This document shows positions 18,860-27,503 of a stretch of DNA of 64,000 bases, piece after piece (the first letter of the stretch is position 1; each line of letters begins with the position of its first letter). The position numbers and the translations under genes were made by a program. This DNA comes from Nostoc linckia FACHB-104 (GTDB taxonomy: Bacteria > Cyanobacteriota > Cyanobacteriia > Cyanobacteriales > Nostocaceae): NCBI RefSeq assembly GCF_014696615.1, contig NZ_JACJQJ010000013.1, forward strand, positions 62,001 to 126,000. The letters run 5' to 3'. The notes under the pieces were generated by a model. That model was not told where the DNA came from. It saw only the letters and a list, made by a program, of their open reading frames with translations, and searched no databases.

Positions 18860-20266
18860 TTATCTACCTCTGCGGATAGCACCTTGCCAATTAATGCTTT
18901 GCTTCGCTGAACGTCCACCTAAAGAACGAGTAGCGACAACCTCTATATCAACATTTACACCTGGAGTCAGATCCACAGGACGAGACATTGGCAACTTACC
19001 TAACGCCAAGGTAAAACGGTTATAGTCTCGGCTGACCAGTTCCGCAGGTATATCACCTTCGTATACAGTTCGGTAATCAGACAAACCAGATGAATTATCC
19101 TTTGCCTGGAATTTTACGCGAAACTGAGTCTGAATTGCTTGAGATTTTGCTGCTAAATCTACAATTTTTAAATTTAGATCTTGTTCTGCGCCAACAAATT
19201 CTGCCACTGCTAATCGCGTCACGTCTTGCTTAGGAATTGCATTCTTGACTGTAAATGTTGTCAAATTAGTTGTAGTCTGACTGCTACCATCAACCCACAA
19301 GTCTTCTGGAAAAGTAATTTCTACTTCCTTACTATCATTTAAATTCAAGGTAGCTACGGGATTTCCAAAACTGCTGATGGGTTGCTTCTCTTGCCAATTT
19401 AGCTGAAAAGCCCCTTCCAAACGGCGATCAAATTCGCGATATTCATCGGCAATTACTGAGCCAGGCGCAAGTAAAGACGCAGCCCCGTTACGAATATTCC
19501 ATTTATTCTTGGAAAGGTTAAATTGTTTCCCAGCCAGTTCTGTAACAGCAGCTTGCAAAGTTGGTAAATCGCCCGCTAAGGATTCTTTACCCTGAATAAT
19601 ACTTAAAGTCCCTAAGCGTCCTTGTCTACCATCGCTACCATCGCTACCATAATGCCCATCTCTGCCATCATTACATCGATAAACTTTATCTGTACATTTG
19701 TAATCAGAGCTTCCAGGGGTTCCCGTACAACTTTTGACTTCCCAACTGCGTACACGACAATTGCAACCTCTACCACCATTACCACCACGTCCACCGCGTC
19801 CGCCTTCGCCTCCACTAGCGCGAATTAAAACTTGCCGCAAGTCTGCCAAATTGGTGTAATAGGCTGTGATAGAACCGCCGTTTCCACCATCGCCACCTTT
19901 ACCACCATCGCCACCATTCCCACCACTGGGTGCATTAATATCACGGTTGACGTTCTCATGTTTATAACCGCAGTCAGCCTTACTTCCGCGTCGGCCGTCT
20001 TCTCCATTCTCACCATTTTCTCCAGCAAGATTGAGATTGACAGGAGAACCATCTACAAAGATAGTTTGGTTTTGACCGTCGCGCCCATTTCTTCCTGTTC
20101 GCCCATCACTTCCTGTATTACCATCTGTGCCATAATTCTTACCACCTTTCCCATATTCCCCATGAGCAAATGCTGGACATACAATTGAGCCAGAGGCAGG
20201 TAAAAAGCTAGTAAATAAACAGAATGTCAACAGCAGAGGTAGCTTAGCCGAAAAACCCTTGTACAT
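18860..20266 (-). CDS. Secreted collagen-like glycine-rich protein
   Basis: The ATG at 20266 gives 468 residues. An N-terminal signal peptide (LPLLLTFCLFTSFLPASG) ends near AFAHG. Residues of about 38-220 consist largely of Gly-X-X triplets (GNTGSDGRTGRNGRDG; GGNGGDGGKGGDGGNGG; GRDGHYGSDGSDGRQG). Islands carry Cys-rich stretches (GRGCNCRV, CTDKVYRCNDG). The C-terminal half is a beta-rich domain without a recognised family. Collagen-like triple helices in bacteria often serve in surface or extracellular structures. A perfect 20-bp palindrome sits 12 bp upstream of the start. Confidence 0.75.
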   Translation of the reverse strand: MYKGFSAKLPLLLTFCLFTSFLPASGSIVCPAFAHGEYGKGGKNYGTDGNTGSDGRTGRNGRDGQNQTIFVDGSPVNLNLAGENGENGEDGRRGSKADCGYKHENVNRDINAPSGGNGGDGGKGGDGGNGGSITAYYTNLADLRQVLIRASGGEGGRGGRGGNGGRGCNCRVRSWEVKSCTGTPGSSDYKCTDKVYRCNDGRDGHYGSDGSDGRQGRLGTLSIIQGKESLAGDLPTLQAAVTELAGKQFNLSKNKWNIRNGAASLLAPGSVIADEYREFDRRLEGAFQLNWQEKQPISSFGNPVATLNLNDSKEVEITFPEDLWVDGSSQTTTNLTTFTVKNAIPKQDVTRLAVAEFVGAEQDLNLKIVDLAAKSQAIQTQFRVKFQAKDNSSGLSDYRTVYEGDIPAELVSRDYNRFTLALGKLPMSRPVDLTPGVNVDIEVVATRSLGGRSAKQSINWQGAIRRGR

Positions 20267-20277
20267 CGGTGAACACT

Positions 20278-20297
20278 TAAATAGTTGCAACTATTTA
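20278..20297. promoter_or_regulatory. Perfect 20-bp palindrome upstream of the collagen-like gene
   Basis: TAAATAGTTGCAACTATTTA reads identically on both strands with no mismatch and ends 12 bp before the start codon at 20266. Its position and symmetry fit an operator for a dimeric regulator that would cover the ribosome-binding region or promoter. The regulator is unknown. Confidence 0.55.
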
Positions 20298-20307
20298 TGA
20301 CGCTATA

Positions 20308-20353
20308 TTTCAGTATTTTGCTCCCCTTTGTCAAGTGGTATTGAATACTGAAA
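20308..20353 (-). terminator. Inverted repeat after the DUF6174-like gene
   Basis: TTTCAGTATT (20308-20317) and AATACTGAAA (20344-20353) are exact reverse complements with a 26-bp loop. It lies downstream of the gene ending at 20479 and upstream of the collagen-like gene, so it may end the first transcript. It could also be regulatory. Confidence 0.35.
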
Positions 20354-20478
20354 AATGTAGTACTGGATTAATTGGTGAACTAGCAATTATTGTAAGGTAC
20401 AAAATTTTTGCACCCTTACCTATTTATTTCATTTTTTTTACGCTGAATGAAGTAATAATTACTAATCATGAATCACTC

Positions 20479-21021
20479 TTACTGAAGAGGTGTAAAGTTA
20501 GTAACAGTAATTTTTTGATTAATAAAGCCAATCATTGTACAAGGTAAACCCTGCATCTGGTTGCGCCAGTAATCTAAATATTGCCAACGTTTATTTGATG
20601 CTAATTCCATCTCTAATTGATGCGGATATCCATATTGAGCATCGTAAGTGGCATTAACATCCACTGGCCCATCACAGGCGCATCCATTCGGGCCGCATTT
20701 TGTGCCATCCTCTGAAGATTGAATTTCTTGGAACAATTCGGTAATTGTCTGTGCGGGTATGGTAGAGCAATTATTTTGCTTGACAGCAATTACTTTTTCA
20801 TTCTTAATTTCTATTTCTTGCTGACAATTGTTATGGGAAGAGTAATTAAGCGTTAAACGATAATGCGAAATATTCTGATCATTCCACTTTTTTTGAGCTT
20901 TGGCTAACCGATTAGAAGATGTATCTCCGAAGGACGCATTGTTAGTAAATAAGGCAATACTGCCAGTTAAAAATAATATGATAAATAGCCAATTTAGTTT
21001 GATTTTATTTATACGAACCAT
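20479..21021 (-). CDS. Exported DUF6174-like protein
   Basis: The ATG at 21021 gives 180 residues with an N-terminal hydrophobic segment (LNWLFIILFLTGSIALF), likely a signal or anchor. The rest has the pattern of DUF6174-type proteins: Trp plus HYRLTLNYSS, a Cys in the following strand, and DVNATYDAQYGYPHQLEMEL near the end. Four further Cys (CGPNGCACDG and a C-terminal one) suggest disulfides. The function is unknown. It precedes the collagen-like gene on the same strand by about 210 bp. Confidence 0.65.
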   Translation of the reverse strand: MVRINKIKLNWLFIILFLTGSIALFTNNASFGDTSSNRLAKAQKKWNDQNISHYRLTLNYSSHNNCQQEIEIKNEKVIAVKQNNCSTIPAQTITELFQEIQSSEDGTKCGPNGCACDGPVDVNATYDAQYGYPHQLEMELASNKRWQYLDYWRNQMQGLPCTMIGFINQKITVTNFTPLQ

Positions 21022-21115
21022 AAAGGCATATATTTTTGTCAATACTTTTTTAAATTAACTAATGTTGCTTATTTACGACTAGTACCCTTGAGGAGAATAT
21101 TTGCAATATCCATAA

Positions 21116-21243
21116 TAGGACTTACGCAAAAGCCACGGAATTACGTCATTACGAGCGTAGCGACGTAATCGCCTAAAATTATGGGATTGCTTCCCTACAC
21201 TACGTTCCGGTCGCAATGACAAATTTTGCTTGCGTAAGTCCTG
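21116..21243. mobile_element. MITE-like element, family A copy 1
   Basis: The ends are perfect 12-bp inverted repeats: AGGACTTACGCA (21117-21128) and TGCGTAAGTCCT (21231-21242). With one outer base on each side (T, G) the element is flanked by a 5-bp direct repeat CATAA (21111-21115 and 21244-21248), the mark of transposition. The 128-bp interior has no transposase, so it would be mobilised in trans. Confidence 0.75.
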
Positions 21244-21330
21244 CATAAATAAGAAAAGTGGGCTTTTCTGCCCACTCCACAAGAGTTATATGATTAATGT
21301 TTGGACGTTATCTACTTACAATCTCAGGCT

Positions 21331-22386
21331 TTAGGTAAACTGCTCAATAATTCCGCCGCCTAAGACTTTCTCGCCTTCGTACCACACCGCAGCTTGTCCA
21401 GGGGTGATGCTGAACTGGGGGTCATCAAAGACTAGACGGACGCGGGAGTTTTCTAAGGGAATTACTGTGACTGGAGTGGGTTGGGAACGATAGCGAATTT
21501 GTACTTCAGCGTGAATGGGGGCTGATGGTTCAGCAATAGAAACCCAATTTACCCGATTAACGGTGCATTCTGGTTGGGTGGCTTTAGTGCGATCGCCTAC
21601 TACAACCCTATTATTAACTGCATCTAATTCAATTACATACAGTGGTTCGGCGGCGGCGATTCCCAAACCTTTACGCTGCCCAATGGTGTAATGATGGACA
21701 CCATCATGCTGTCCCAAAACTTTACCGGCTGTATCGACAATATCGCCTGTTTTCGGGGCGAGATATTTATCTAAAAATGCCCGCATGGAACCGTTGCTTT
21801 CTACTAAGCATAAATCCTGGCTTTCTGGTTTGTCGGCAGTTGCAAGACTGTATTCAGCAGCAATCCTGCGGGTGTCAGCTTTTTGCATTTCACCTAGGGG
21901 AAATACGGTGGCTGCTAGTAAATCTTGCGACAAATCATAAAGGAAGTAGGATTGGTCTTTATTACGGTCAACAGCTCTTAAAAGTTGATAGCGTCCAGTA
22001 GCTTGATCATAGTTAATGCGGGCATAATGACCCGTAGCGATGCGATCGCATCCGAGTTGTTCACGCGCATACTGCACCATTGGGCCAAATTTCACCGTTT
22101 TATTGCACTGCGAACAAGGTAAAGGTGTGATCCCAGCGCTGTAACCAGAAACTAGGTAATCGACAATATTGGTCTGAAAGACATCGCGAATATCAACAAC
22201 TTGATGGGGAATACCCAATTGTTCGCAGATATTAGCCGCGTCGATCATTCCTTCAGAGCAACATTGACCTTTGCCTTTCATTAGCCAAAGGGTCAAACCA
22301 ACAACTTCATAGCCCTGATTGTGTAGGATTGCAGCAGCGGCGGAACTGTCAACGCCACCGGAAAGACCAACGACGACTTTTTTCAT
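21331..22386 (-). CDS. mnmA: tRNA-specific 2-thiouridylase MnmA
   Basis: The 351-residue protein opens with the PP-loop ATPase motif GLSGGVDSS (7-15). The two catalytic cysteines are at Cys94 (CNKTVKFG) and Cys193 (ESQDLCLVE), aligned with Cys102 and Cys199 of the E. coli enzyme. It installs the 2-thio group on wobble U34 of tRNAs for Lys, Glu and Gln, using sulfur relayed from a cysteine desulfurase such as the IscS-like protein at 52476. ATG start; apparently monocistronic. Confidence 0.96.
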   Translation of the reverse strand: MKKVVVGLSGGVDSSAAAAILHNQGYEVVGLTLWLMKGKGQCCSEGMIDAANICEQLGIPHQVVDIRDVFQTNIVDYLVSGYSAGITPLPCSQCNKTVKFGPMVQYAREQLGCDRIATGHYARINYDQATGRYQLLRAVDRNKDQSYFLYDLSQDLLAATVFPLGEMQKADTRRIAAEYSLATADKPESQDLCLVESNGSMRAFLDKYLAPKTGDIVDTAGKVLGQHDGVHHYTIGQRKGLGIAAAEPLYVIELDAVNNRVVVGDRTKATQPECTVNRVNWVSIAEPSAPIHAEVQIRYRSQPTPVTVIPLENSRVRLVFDDPQFSITPGQAAVWYEGEKVLGGGIIEQFT

Positions 22387-22815
22387 ATCCTTTAAATATT
22401 TATGAGGCCAGATTATGAGGCTAGTGCCTGCTCATCACATTAATGCTAAACATCAAACGCAGGTTTTGCGGTATTAAAATCCATGCCATGCAGCCTGATT
22501 ATCTTAAATTGTAGCATATATAACTTAAAAGCCTTGCTATATAAGCACTTCAGGATATATAAGTAATAATAACCAAATTTGAGATGTTGATTTTTGGCTC
22601 CCTATGCAATCTCAAGGATAAAAATCCACTCACTCTAGCCTCCAGTCCTTAGCTTTTATTTCTTATTCAGCGTTAATACTAAATATTCCAGATTTTGTGG
22701 AAACCTATGCAATGCCACTCAGCCGGAAAAAAACTTTCTAAGTTAACACTGATGTAGGTGCTACGACAGACGGCTCTATTTCCCAAGGAAATTATTGAGA
22801 ACACCTGTTACTACT
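22387..22815. other. Spacer between divergent mnmA and SPOR-like genes
   Basis: About 430 bp, AT-rich, presumably carrying the two divergent promoters. No repeat, RNA gene or reading frame of note was seen. Confidence 0.4.
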
Positions 22816-23643
22816 ATGTCCAAACAAATACCAGATCAACTGATTGCATTTCCTATTGTGCCTTTTTTCCTGGGAGGATGCTTGGCATTACTCCCTGACT
22901 CGACAACTCCCGTACAAGCACAAACTCCCAAAGGTCACTTTTTACTAGCAGAACGAACGGTGGTTAATACTTTACCACCTCCACCCAATTTCCAAACTAT
23001 TCCTTACAATCCGCCACGAATAAAAACACAAGCAACACCCTGGAATACATATAATCCAAAATTTCAGCCCTCACCTAGAGTGAGGGTTAATCAATATAAT
23101 CACATCTCTCGACCTTATCAAACAGTGCAAGCTACTTCCTATAGTTGGAGTGCCGAGCGCTACATAGTATATGTTGATGGTAATGATTACCAGCAATTAC
23201 AACGCATACGTCAGCTAGAACGCAGTGCTTATATCCGCCATTTCAATGGACGTGCTGTCATCCAGTCGGGAGCTTTTAGCAGACAAGCTAATGCCCAGCA
23301 ACGTGTGAGAGAACTGGAATTAAGCGGGATTAATGGGGCAAGAATTATCAAATCGAATGGGCAGGAAGTTGCTCGTTCTTATGACACTAGTAGAAGGCCT
23401 GCTAGGCAAGAACAAACCAATTATTACTATGTAACTATTCCTGCAAGAACGCAAGATTTATCATCTATTGCCAGTCGCATTCGCCAAAATTCTGGACGTT
23501 ATGACATTGTAGTAGAAAGGCAAGAACCACTGGGGCCTCATGTTGCAGTAGGGCCTTTTGCTCAACGTTCGGATGCGGAACGATGGAATGACTATTTACG
23601 AGAGCTAGGATTTGGTAATGCCAGAGTTTATTACGGTAGGTAA
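22816..23643 (+). CDS. Exported SPOR-like protein
   Basis: The ATG at 22816 (MSKQIPDQLIAFPIVPFFLG) gives 275 residues. A hydrophobic N-terminus ending near VQAQ fits a signal peptide. A Pro/Asn/Gln-rich linker follows (to about residue 105). Then come two SPOR-like units: YIVYVDGNDYQQLQRIRQLE...AVIQSGAFSRQANAQQRVRELE and YYYVTIPARTQDLSSIASRI...HVAVGPFAQRSDAERWNDYL. The GAF/GPF plus residue-pair pattern is that of SPOR repeats, which bind denuded peptidoglycan glycans. A role in the envelope or septum is inferred. Confidence 0.7.
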   Translation: MSKQIPDQLIAFPIVPFFLGGCLALLPDSTTPVQAQTPKGHFLLAERTVVNTLPPPPNFQTIPYNPPRIKTQATPWNTYNPKFQPSPRVRVNQYNHISRPYQTVQATSYSWSAERYIVYVDGNDYQQLQRIRQLERSAYIRHFNGRAVIQSGAFSRQANAQQRVRELELSGINGARIIKSNGQEVARSYDTSRRPARQEQTNYYYVTIPARTQDLSSIASRIRQNSGRYDIVVERQEPLGPHVAVGPFAQRSDAERWNDYLRELGFGNARVYYGR

Positions 23644-23726
23644 GAAAGTGCTGAGTAAAAATCTCATTCCGACTTTTATACAACGCCTGTGAAATTTTTT
23701 TATCGAGGCTACTTACTGATATTTTG

Positions 23727-23746
23727 CCTTGCACTCAAGTGCAAGG
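23727..23746 (+). terminator. Hairpin downstream of the SPOR-like gene
   Basis: CCTTGCACT (23727-23735) and AGTGCAAGG (23738-23746) form a perfect 9-bp stem with a two-base gap, 83 bp after the stop codon. No U-run follows directly, so it may be a processing or stability hairpin. Confidence 0.4.
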
Positions 23747-23944
23747 CTGATATTTAAGTTCATCCAAGTGTATTGATAAGCTAATCGTTGTTTAAACTGC
23801 ATAATTTGGGCGGGCAAGATGCTATATATAAGCTCGACTGCAGAGCATGTAAGCCAGGTATGATCAGGGTTTTACATTAACTGGACACCTATAAATACAA
23901 CATTTTCCCTACAAATAATTTTTAAAATATCTTTTTAAATTATC

Positions 23945-24090
23945 TAGGACTTACGCAAGTGTCACATTTTTTTTCGTTGAGGCTGTCCAGAGTCAAGGGT
24001 CAAGGGTCAAAAAACTTGAATTTTTGACCCTTGACCCTTGACTGTTGACTCTTAAACCAGAAGATTGGTGTACCAGTTGCGTAAGTCCTG
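23945..24090. mobile_element. MITE-like element, family A copy 2
   Basis: Inverted ends AGGACTTACGCAA (23946-23958) and TTGCGTAAGTCCT (24077-24089) carry the same outer T and G as copy 1. They are flanked by a 5-bp direct repeat TTATC (23940-23944 and 24091-24095). The interior differs from copy 1 and is dominated by a large AGTCAAGGGTCAAGGGTCAA / TTGACCCTTGACCCTTGACT palindrome (23991-24042). It ends 4 bp from the stop codon of the ABC transporter gene. Confidence 0.75.
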
Positions 24091-24093
24091 TTA

Positions 24094-25800
24094 TCAATTC
24101 ATCAATTCTAAAGTTATTTGATGATATTTGAAGATAGTAGGACGGTGACCGACACTGATAAAAGTTGTCTGTGTATCTAATAGATATTGATATAAATTTC
24201 TTTCGTTTTCTATATCTAAAGCGCTAGTAGCTTCATCTAGAATCACATACTTTGGCTTGGTAATAATTAAGCGAGCAAAAGCAATACGCTGTTGTTCTCC
24301 TAGAGATAGTACATCAGACCAGTCTTTTTCCACATCAAAACTGCCAAATCTGTCCACTAAATTTGGTAGATTGACCTGTTGTAAAACTTTTTCAAGTTCA
24401 TCATCAGTTATATTTACAGTCAGTTGAGGATAGATTAACTGATTGCGGAGATTCCCCAAAACCATATAAGGGCGTTGAGGTAAGAAAAGCATTTCCTCTA
24501 ACTTTGGTCGAATAATTGTACCTGTACCATAATCCCATAATCCGGCGATCGCTCTTAATAAAGAACTTTTCCCACAGCCACTAGTACCTTTAATTAAGAG
24601 TCCTTGTCCTGGTTGCAGTGCGAATGAAATATCATGAAATAAAATTCTTTGATAGTTTGGCGTATACAAAGTTAAATTTTGGATAGCTAAACAGTTATCT
24701 TCTATAGTATTAATTGTTTGATACTGAGTTACCCCATTCTGAATATTTCTTTTTGGCTGTTGCAAGAAATTATAAAATTCAAATAAACGCTCAATTCCCG
24801 CACCCAAATTAGTCAAATTTTCAAACCTTCTAACAATCACATACAAAGCTCCGTTAAGAGCCATAAATGCACCTGCAGCTTCTGCAATTTTCCCAACTTC
24901 TAATTCCCCAGCTAGAACCTTGGGAGCTAAAACCAATGCGGGTAGAATTGGAGGAATAATATCATAAGCTCTAATGAAAGCACCGAAGTATACTTGTTGC
25001 CAAATTATCCAAGTAATGAAATTATTAAACACTTGCTTAAATAAAGATTGGAGCAAGTTTATTTCTTGTGCTTCTCCGCGATAAAAAGCTACTGATTCAG
25101 CGTTCTCCCTCAGGCGGACTAAACCAAAACGAAAATTACCTTCTTTTTTCTGCTGTTCGACATTAATGTGAACTAGTCTTTTTCCAAAGAAACCAATTGA
25201 TATTAGAGTACCAGTACCAGCATAAATGATTAAAAAAATCATCAGAGTGGGTGAAATTCCCCAGAGCACTCCACTAAAAGCCATAACTTGTATACAAGTA
25301 TTAAAAAGATCCAAAAATATAGCAGTTGAAATTTCAGTAAAGCCTTGGATATCTTCAGCTATACGCTGATCTGGGTTATCAAGTTCTTTTTGGAAATTAT
25401 TGATTTCATAAAAAGAACGTTTATTTAAATATTCACCAATAAAATAATTAGTCAACCACAACCGCCAAGCTAAGATAGGTTTAAATCGGACATAATTGTA
25501 GCAAACTCTTAAGATAACTAAGAAAACCCGTAAGCTGACAAATATGCCTATACTTGTCCAAAACCTCTGAGTATCTTTCGCTGCGAGAGCAGAAATAAAA
25601 TTACCTTCCTGAGTGTTGGCAATGACATTCAACTGTGTGGAAAATTGCAACAATGCTAAAAGCAATAAAATAGAAAATATTGCACCCCATTTTTCATTAC
25701 TAAACCAGTAAAGTTTAGCAATTGCCCAAAATTTATGAAAAAACTGCAATTTATTATTTAGATACTTTTTCGGATTTATTACCGCAAAATAATTTGCCAT
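24094..25800 (-). CDS. SbmA/BacA-type ABC transporter (fused membrane and ATPase domains)
   Basis: The 568-residue half-transporter has an N-terminal ABC_membrane_2-type domain (about 1-340). The hydrophobic helices and the RWRLWLTNYFIGEYL-like region (here AWRLWLTNYFIGEYLNKRSF) are typical of YddA/BacA proteins. The ATPase domain (about 370-565) is complete: Walker A GTSGCGKSS, signature LSLGEQQRIAFARL, Walker B YVILDEATSALD and the switch histidine in SVGHR. Relatives move peptides, vitamin B12 or very-long-chain acyl groups. Substrate unknown. It follows the aldo/keto reductase gene on the same strand after 96 bp. Confidence 0.9.
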   Translation of the reverse strand: MANYFAVINPKKYLNNKLQFFHKFWAIAKLYWFSNEKWGAIFSILLLLALLQFSTQLNVIANTQEGNFISALAAKDTQRFWTSIGIFVSLRVFLVILRVCYNYVRFKPILAWRLWLTNYFIGEYLNKRSFYEINNFQKELDNPDQRIAEDIQGFTEISTAIFLDLFNTCIQVMAFSGVLWGISPTLMIFLIIYAGTGTLISIGFFGKRLVHINVEQQKKEGNFRFGLVRLRENAESVAFYRGEAQEINLLQSLFKQVFNNFITWIIWQQVYFGAFIRAYDIIPPILPALVLAPKVLAGELEVGKIAEAAGAFMALNGALYVIVRRFENLTNLGAGIERLFEFYNFLQQPKRNIQNGVTQYQTINTIEDNCLAIQNLTLYTPNYQRILFHDISFALQPGQGLLIKGTSGCGKSSLLRAIAGLWDYGTGTIIRPKLEEMLFLPQRPYMVLGNLRNQLIYPQLTVNITDDELEKVLQQVNLPNLVDRFGSFDVEKDWSDVLSLGEQQRIAFARLIITKPKYVILDEATSALDIENERNLYQYLLDTQTTFISVGHRPTIFKYHQITLELMN

Positions 25801-25896
25801 ATTACATAATTAATGTATATTCAACGAACAAGTTATTTTGTACTTGCACGAAGTACAATGATGTATTTGGATATTTAAACAATTACTGCGGCTGTA

Positions 25897-26865
25897 TTAA
25901 CCCCAAGCACGATAGAATGTGCTGTCCTGCCAAATTTTAGCTGTGCGTTTTTCGATCTCTGCGAGTTGGCTATTGCTCAGTTGCTCAAAAGCACGAGCTA
26001 CTTTGACATTTTCTTCTAATTGCTGCACATCATCTACAGAAATCACGCAACAATGTACGCCTTTTTGGGATAAAGCATAACCCATTGCTTGCTGCATTCC
26101 TGTTAAAGCACCTGATTGGAATAACTTCCCGTAAGCAGGTACTTTCATGGCGATTACACCGACATTTTTTTGCCGAGCTAATGGTAAAACGGAGGGAAAG
26201 TAAGGGCGTGGATGGTATTTATCTGCGGGGTTTACGGGAATCAGGGTGGTATGGAAGGGATAGCGACGCAAAGCTTCAACTATGACATCTGGTTCGCGGT
26301 GTCCTGTAACACCAACAAACCGGACAATTTTCTGCTCTTGAGCCTCTTGTAAAGCTTTAATTGCACCATTGCTGGCAAAGATTTGCTGCACATGTTCGGG
26401 TAAAGCAACGCTATGTAACTGCCACAAGTCTAGATAATTGGTATTGAGCCGTTTAAGAGAACGCTCCAATTCTCGCCAAGCGCCATCTCTATCTTTTTTA
26501 AAAGTCTTACTAGCTAAAAATATTTCGGAGCGGTGAGATGGTAGCACTTTTCCCAAATAAATTTCATTCTCTCCGTAGCTAGCAGCAGTATCAAAATAAC
26601 GAATACCGAGTTCAAACGCTCTTTGAATTATTGCCAAAGCATCAGCTTCTCTATCTTTTTTATCGAGTGGTGTTTTTGTACCCGCACCTCCCAACCCAAA
26701 GATAGGAACTTTTACACCAGTGCGTCCTAGAACTCGCTCTGGCATTGTAGCGGTTGATTGAGCAGCACTGGAAGTTTCCTGTTGCAAAGTATGTGCGCCC
26801 ACAACACCGCTTGCTACAGCCACGCTAGTAAGTAAAAAATTACGCCGTGTAGTTTTTTCTACCAT
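25897..26865 (-). CDS. Aldo/keto reductase with Tat signal
   Basis: The ATG at 26865 (MVEKTTRRNFLLTSVAVASG) gives 322 residues and places a twin-arginine signal (TTRRNFLLTS) at the N-terminus. A TTG at 26910 would push it inside, so the ATG is preferred. The (beta/alpha)8 reductase motifs are present: GLGGAG, FDTAASYGENE with the catalytic Tyr, ASKTFKKD with the Lys and LDLWQLHS with the His. The export signal suggests a periplasmic or lumenal oxidoreductase. The C-terminal pattern is that of the shorter YakC/Tas-like bacterial group. It may share a transcript with the downstream ABC exporter. Confidence 0.88.
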   Translation of the reverse strand: MVEKTTRRNFLLTSVAVASGVVGAHTLQQETSSAAQSTATMPERVLGRTGVKVPIFGLGGAGTKTPLDKKDREADALAIIQRAFELGIRYFDTAASYGENEIYLGKVLPSHRSEIFLASKTFKKDRDGAWRELERSLKRLNTNYLDLWQLHSVALPEHVQQIFASNGAIKALQEAQEQKIVRFVGVTGHREPDVIVEALRRYPFHTTLIPVNPADKYHPRPYFPSVLPLARQKNVGVIAMKVPAYGKLFQSGALTGMQQAMGYALSQKGVHCCVISVDDVQQLEENVKVARAFEQLSNSQLAEIEKRTAKIWQDSTFYRAWG

Positions 26866-27503
26866 ATCATCTAAATTTTGTTGAACTAATAAAACTTGTC
26901 TATTTAGCAATTGAAAATTTTTGCGCGTACGCTTAAGTACACTTATGCGTTTATTATTTCTTAATTTTTGAAATAAATCAAATTTAATTTATATATAAAT
27001 GCTGATGATTTCCATAAAACATCATTTATGAACTAGCAAGTATATGGTTAACAAATAGCAAAATTAGCCTAAAATCAGGATTAAATAGGAAATATTAGCT
27101 ATTAAAACTATATTGTGAAGCGGAAAAAATAATTTTTAATTAGCTAATAGATATTGAAAATTTATTTTTAAAACTGGTAATTTACTGTTTTTATGCACAA
27201 ATTATTGCATTCTAAGCAAACCTAAAATTATAGCATTTGAACAATAGCTTAAGATATATTTTCCCAGTTAAATATGCATAAAAACTGGCTTTTGAGCTTG
27301 TTGCTGTTGCTGATAATTTGTATCCTAATATACAATTAATTGCAGCTACTGCATCAAAGCAAGTACTTAAGTACTTCAAAAATTCAGGAATTGAGTTTTA
27401 GCTACAAGCTGGCTCAAAATTAGAAAACAAATTTTCCGTGTGAAGAATCAAAATTGAGAAGTCACCTCAAACTTTGCAATTCATCACTCGGGATTTAAGA
27501 CTC
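26866..27503. other. AT-rich spacer between divergent genes
   Basis: About 640 bp with very low GC. It should hold promoters for the aldo/keto reductase and nnrDE. No repeat, RNA or gene was recognised. Confidence 0.4.

Noticed and set aside
19612-20188. Long open frames on both strands across the glycine-rich region
   Set aside because: They are shadows of the repetitive Gly codons in the collagen-like gene; their translations are low-complexity Val/Met or Thr/Ile runs.
21079-21282. 67-codon minus-strand frame
   Set aside because: It lies across the MITE-like element, including both terminal repeats, and has no coding pattern.
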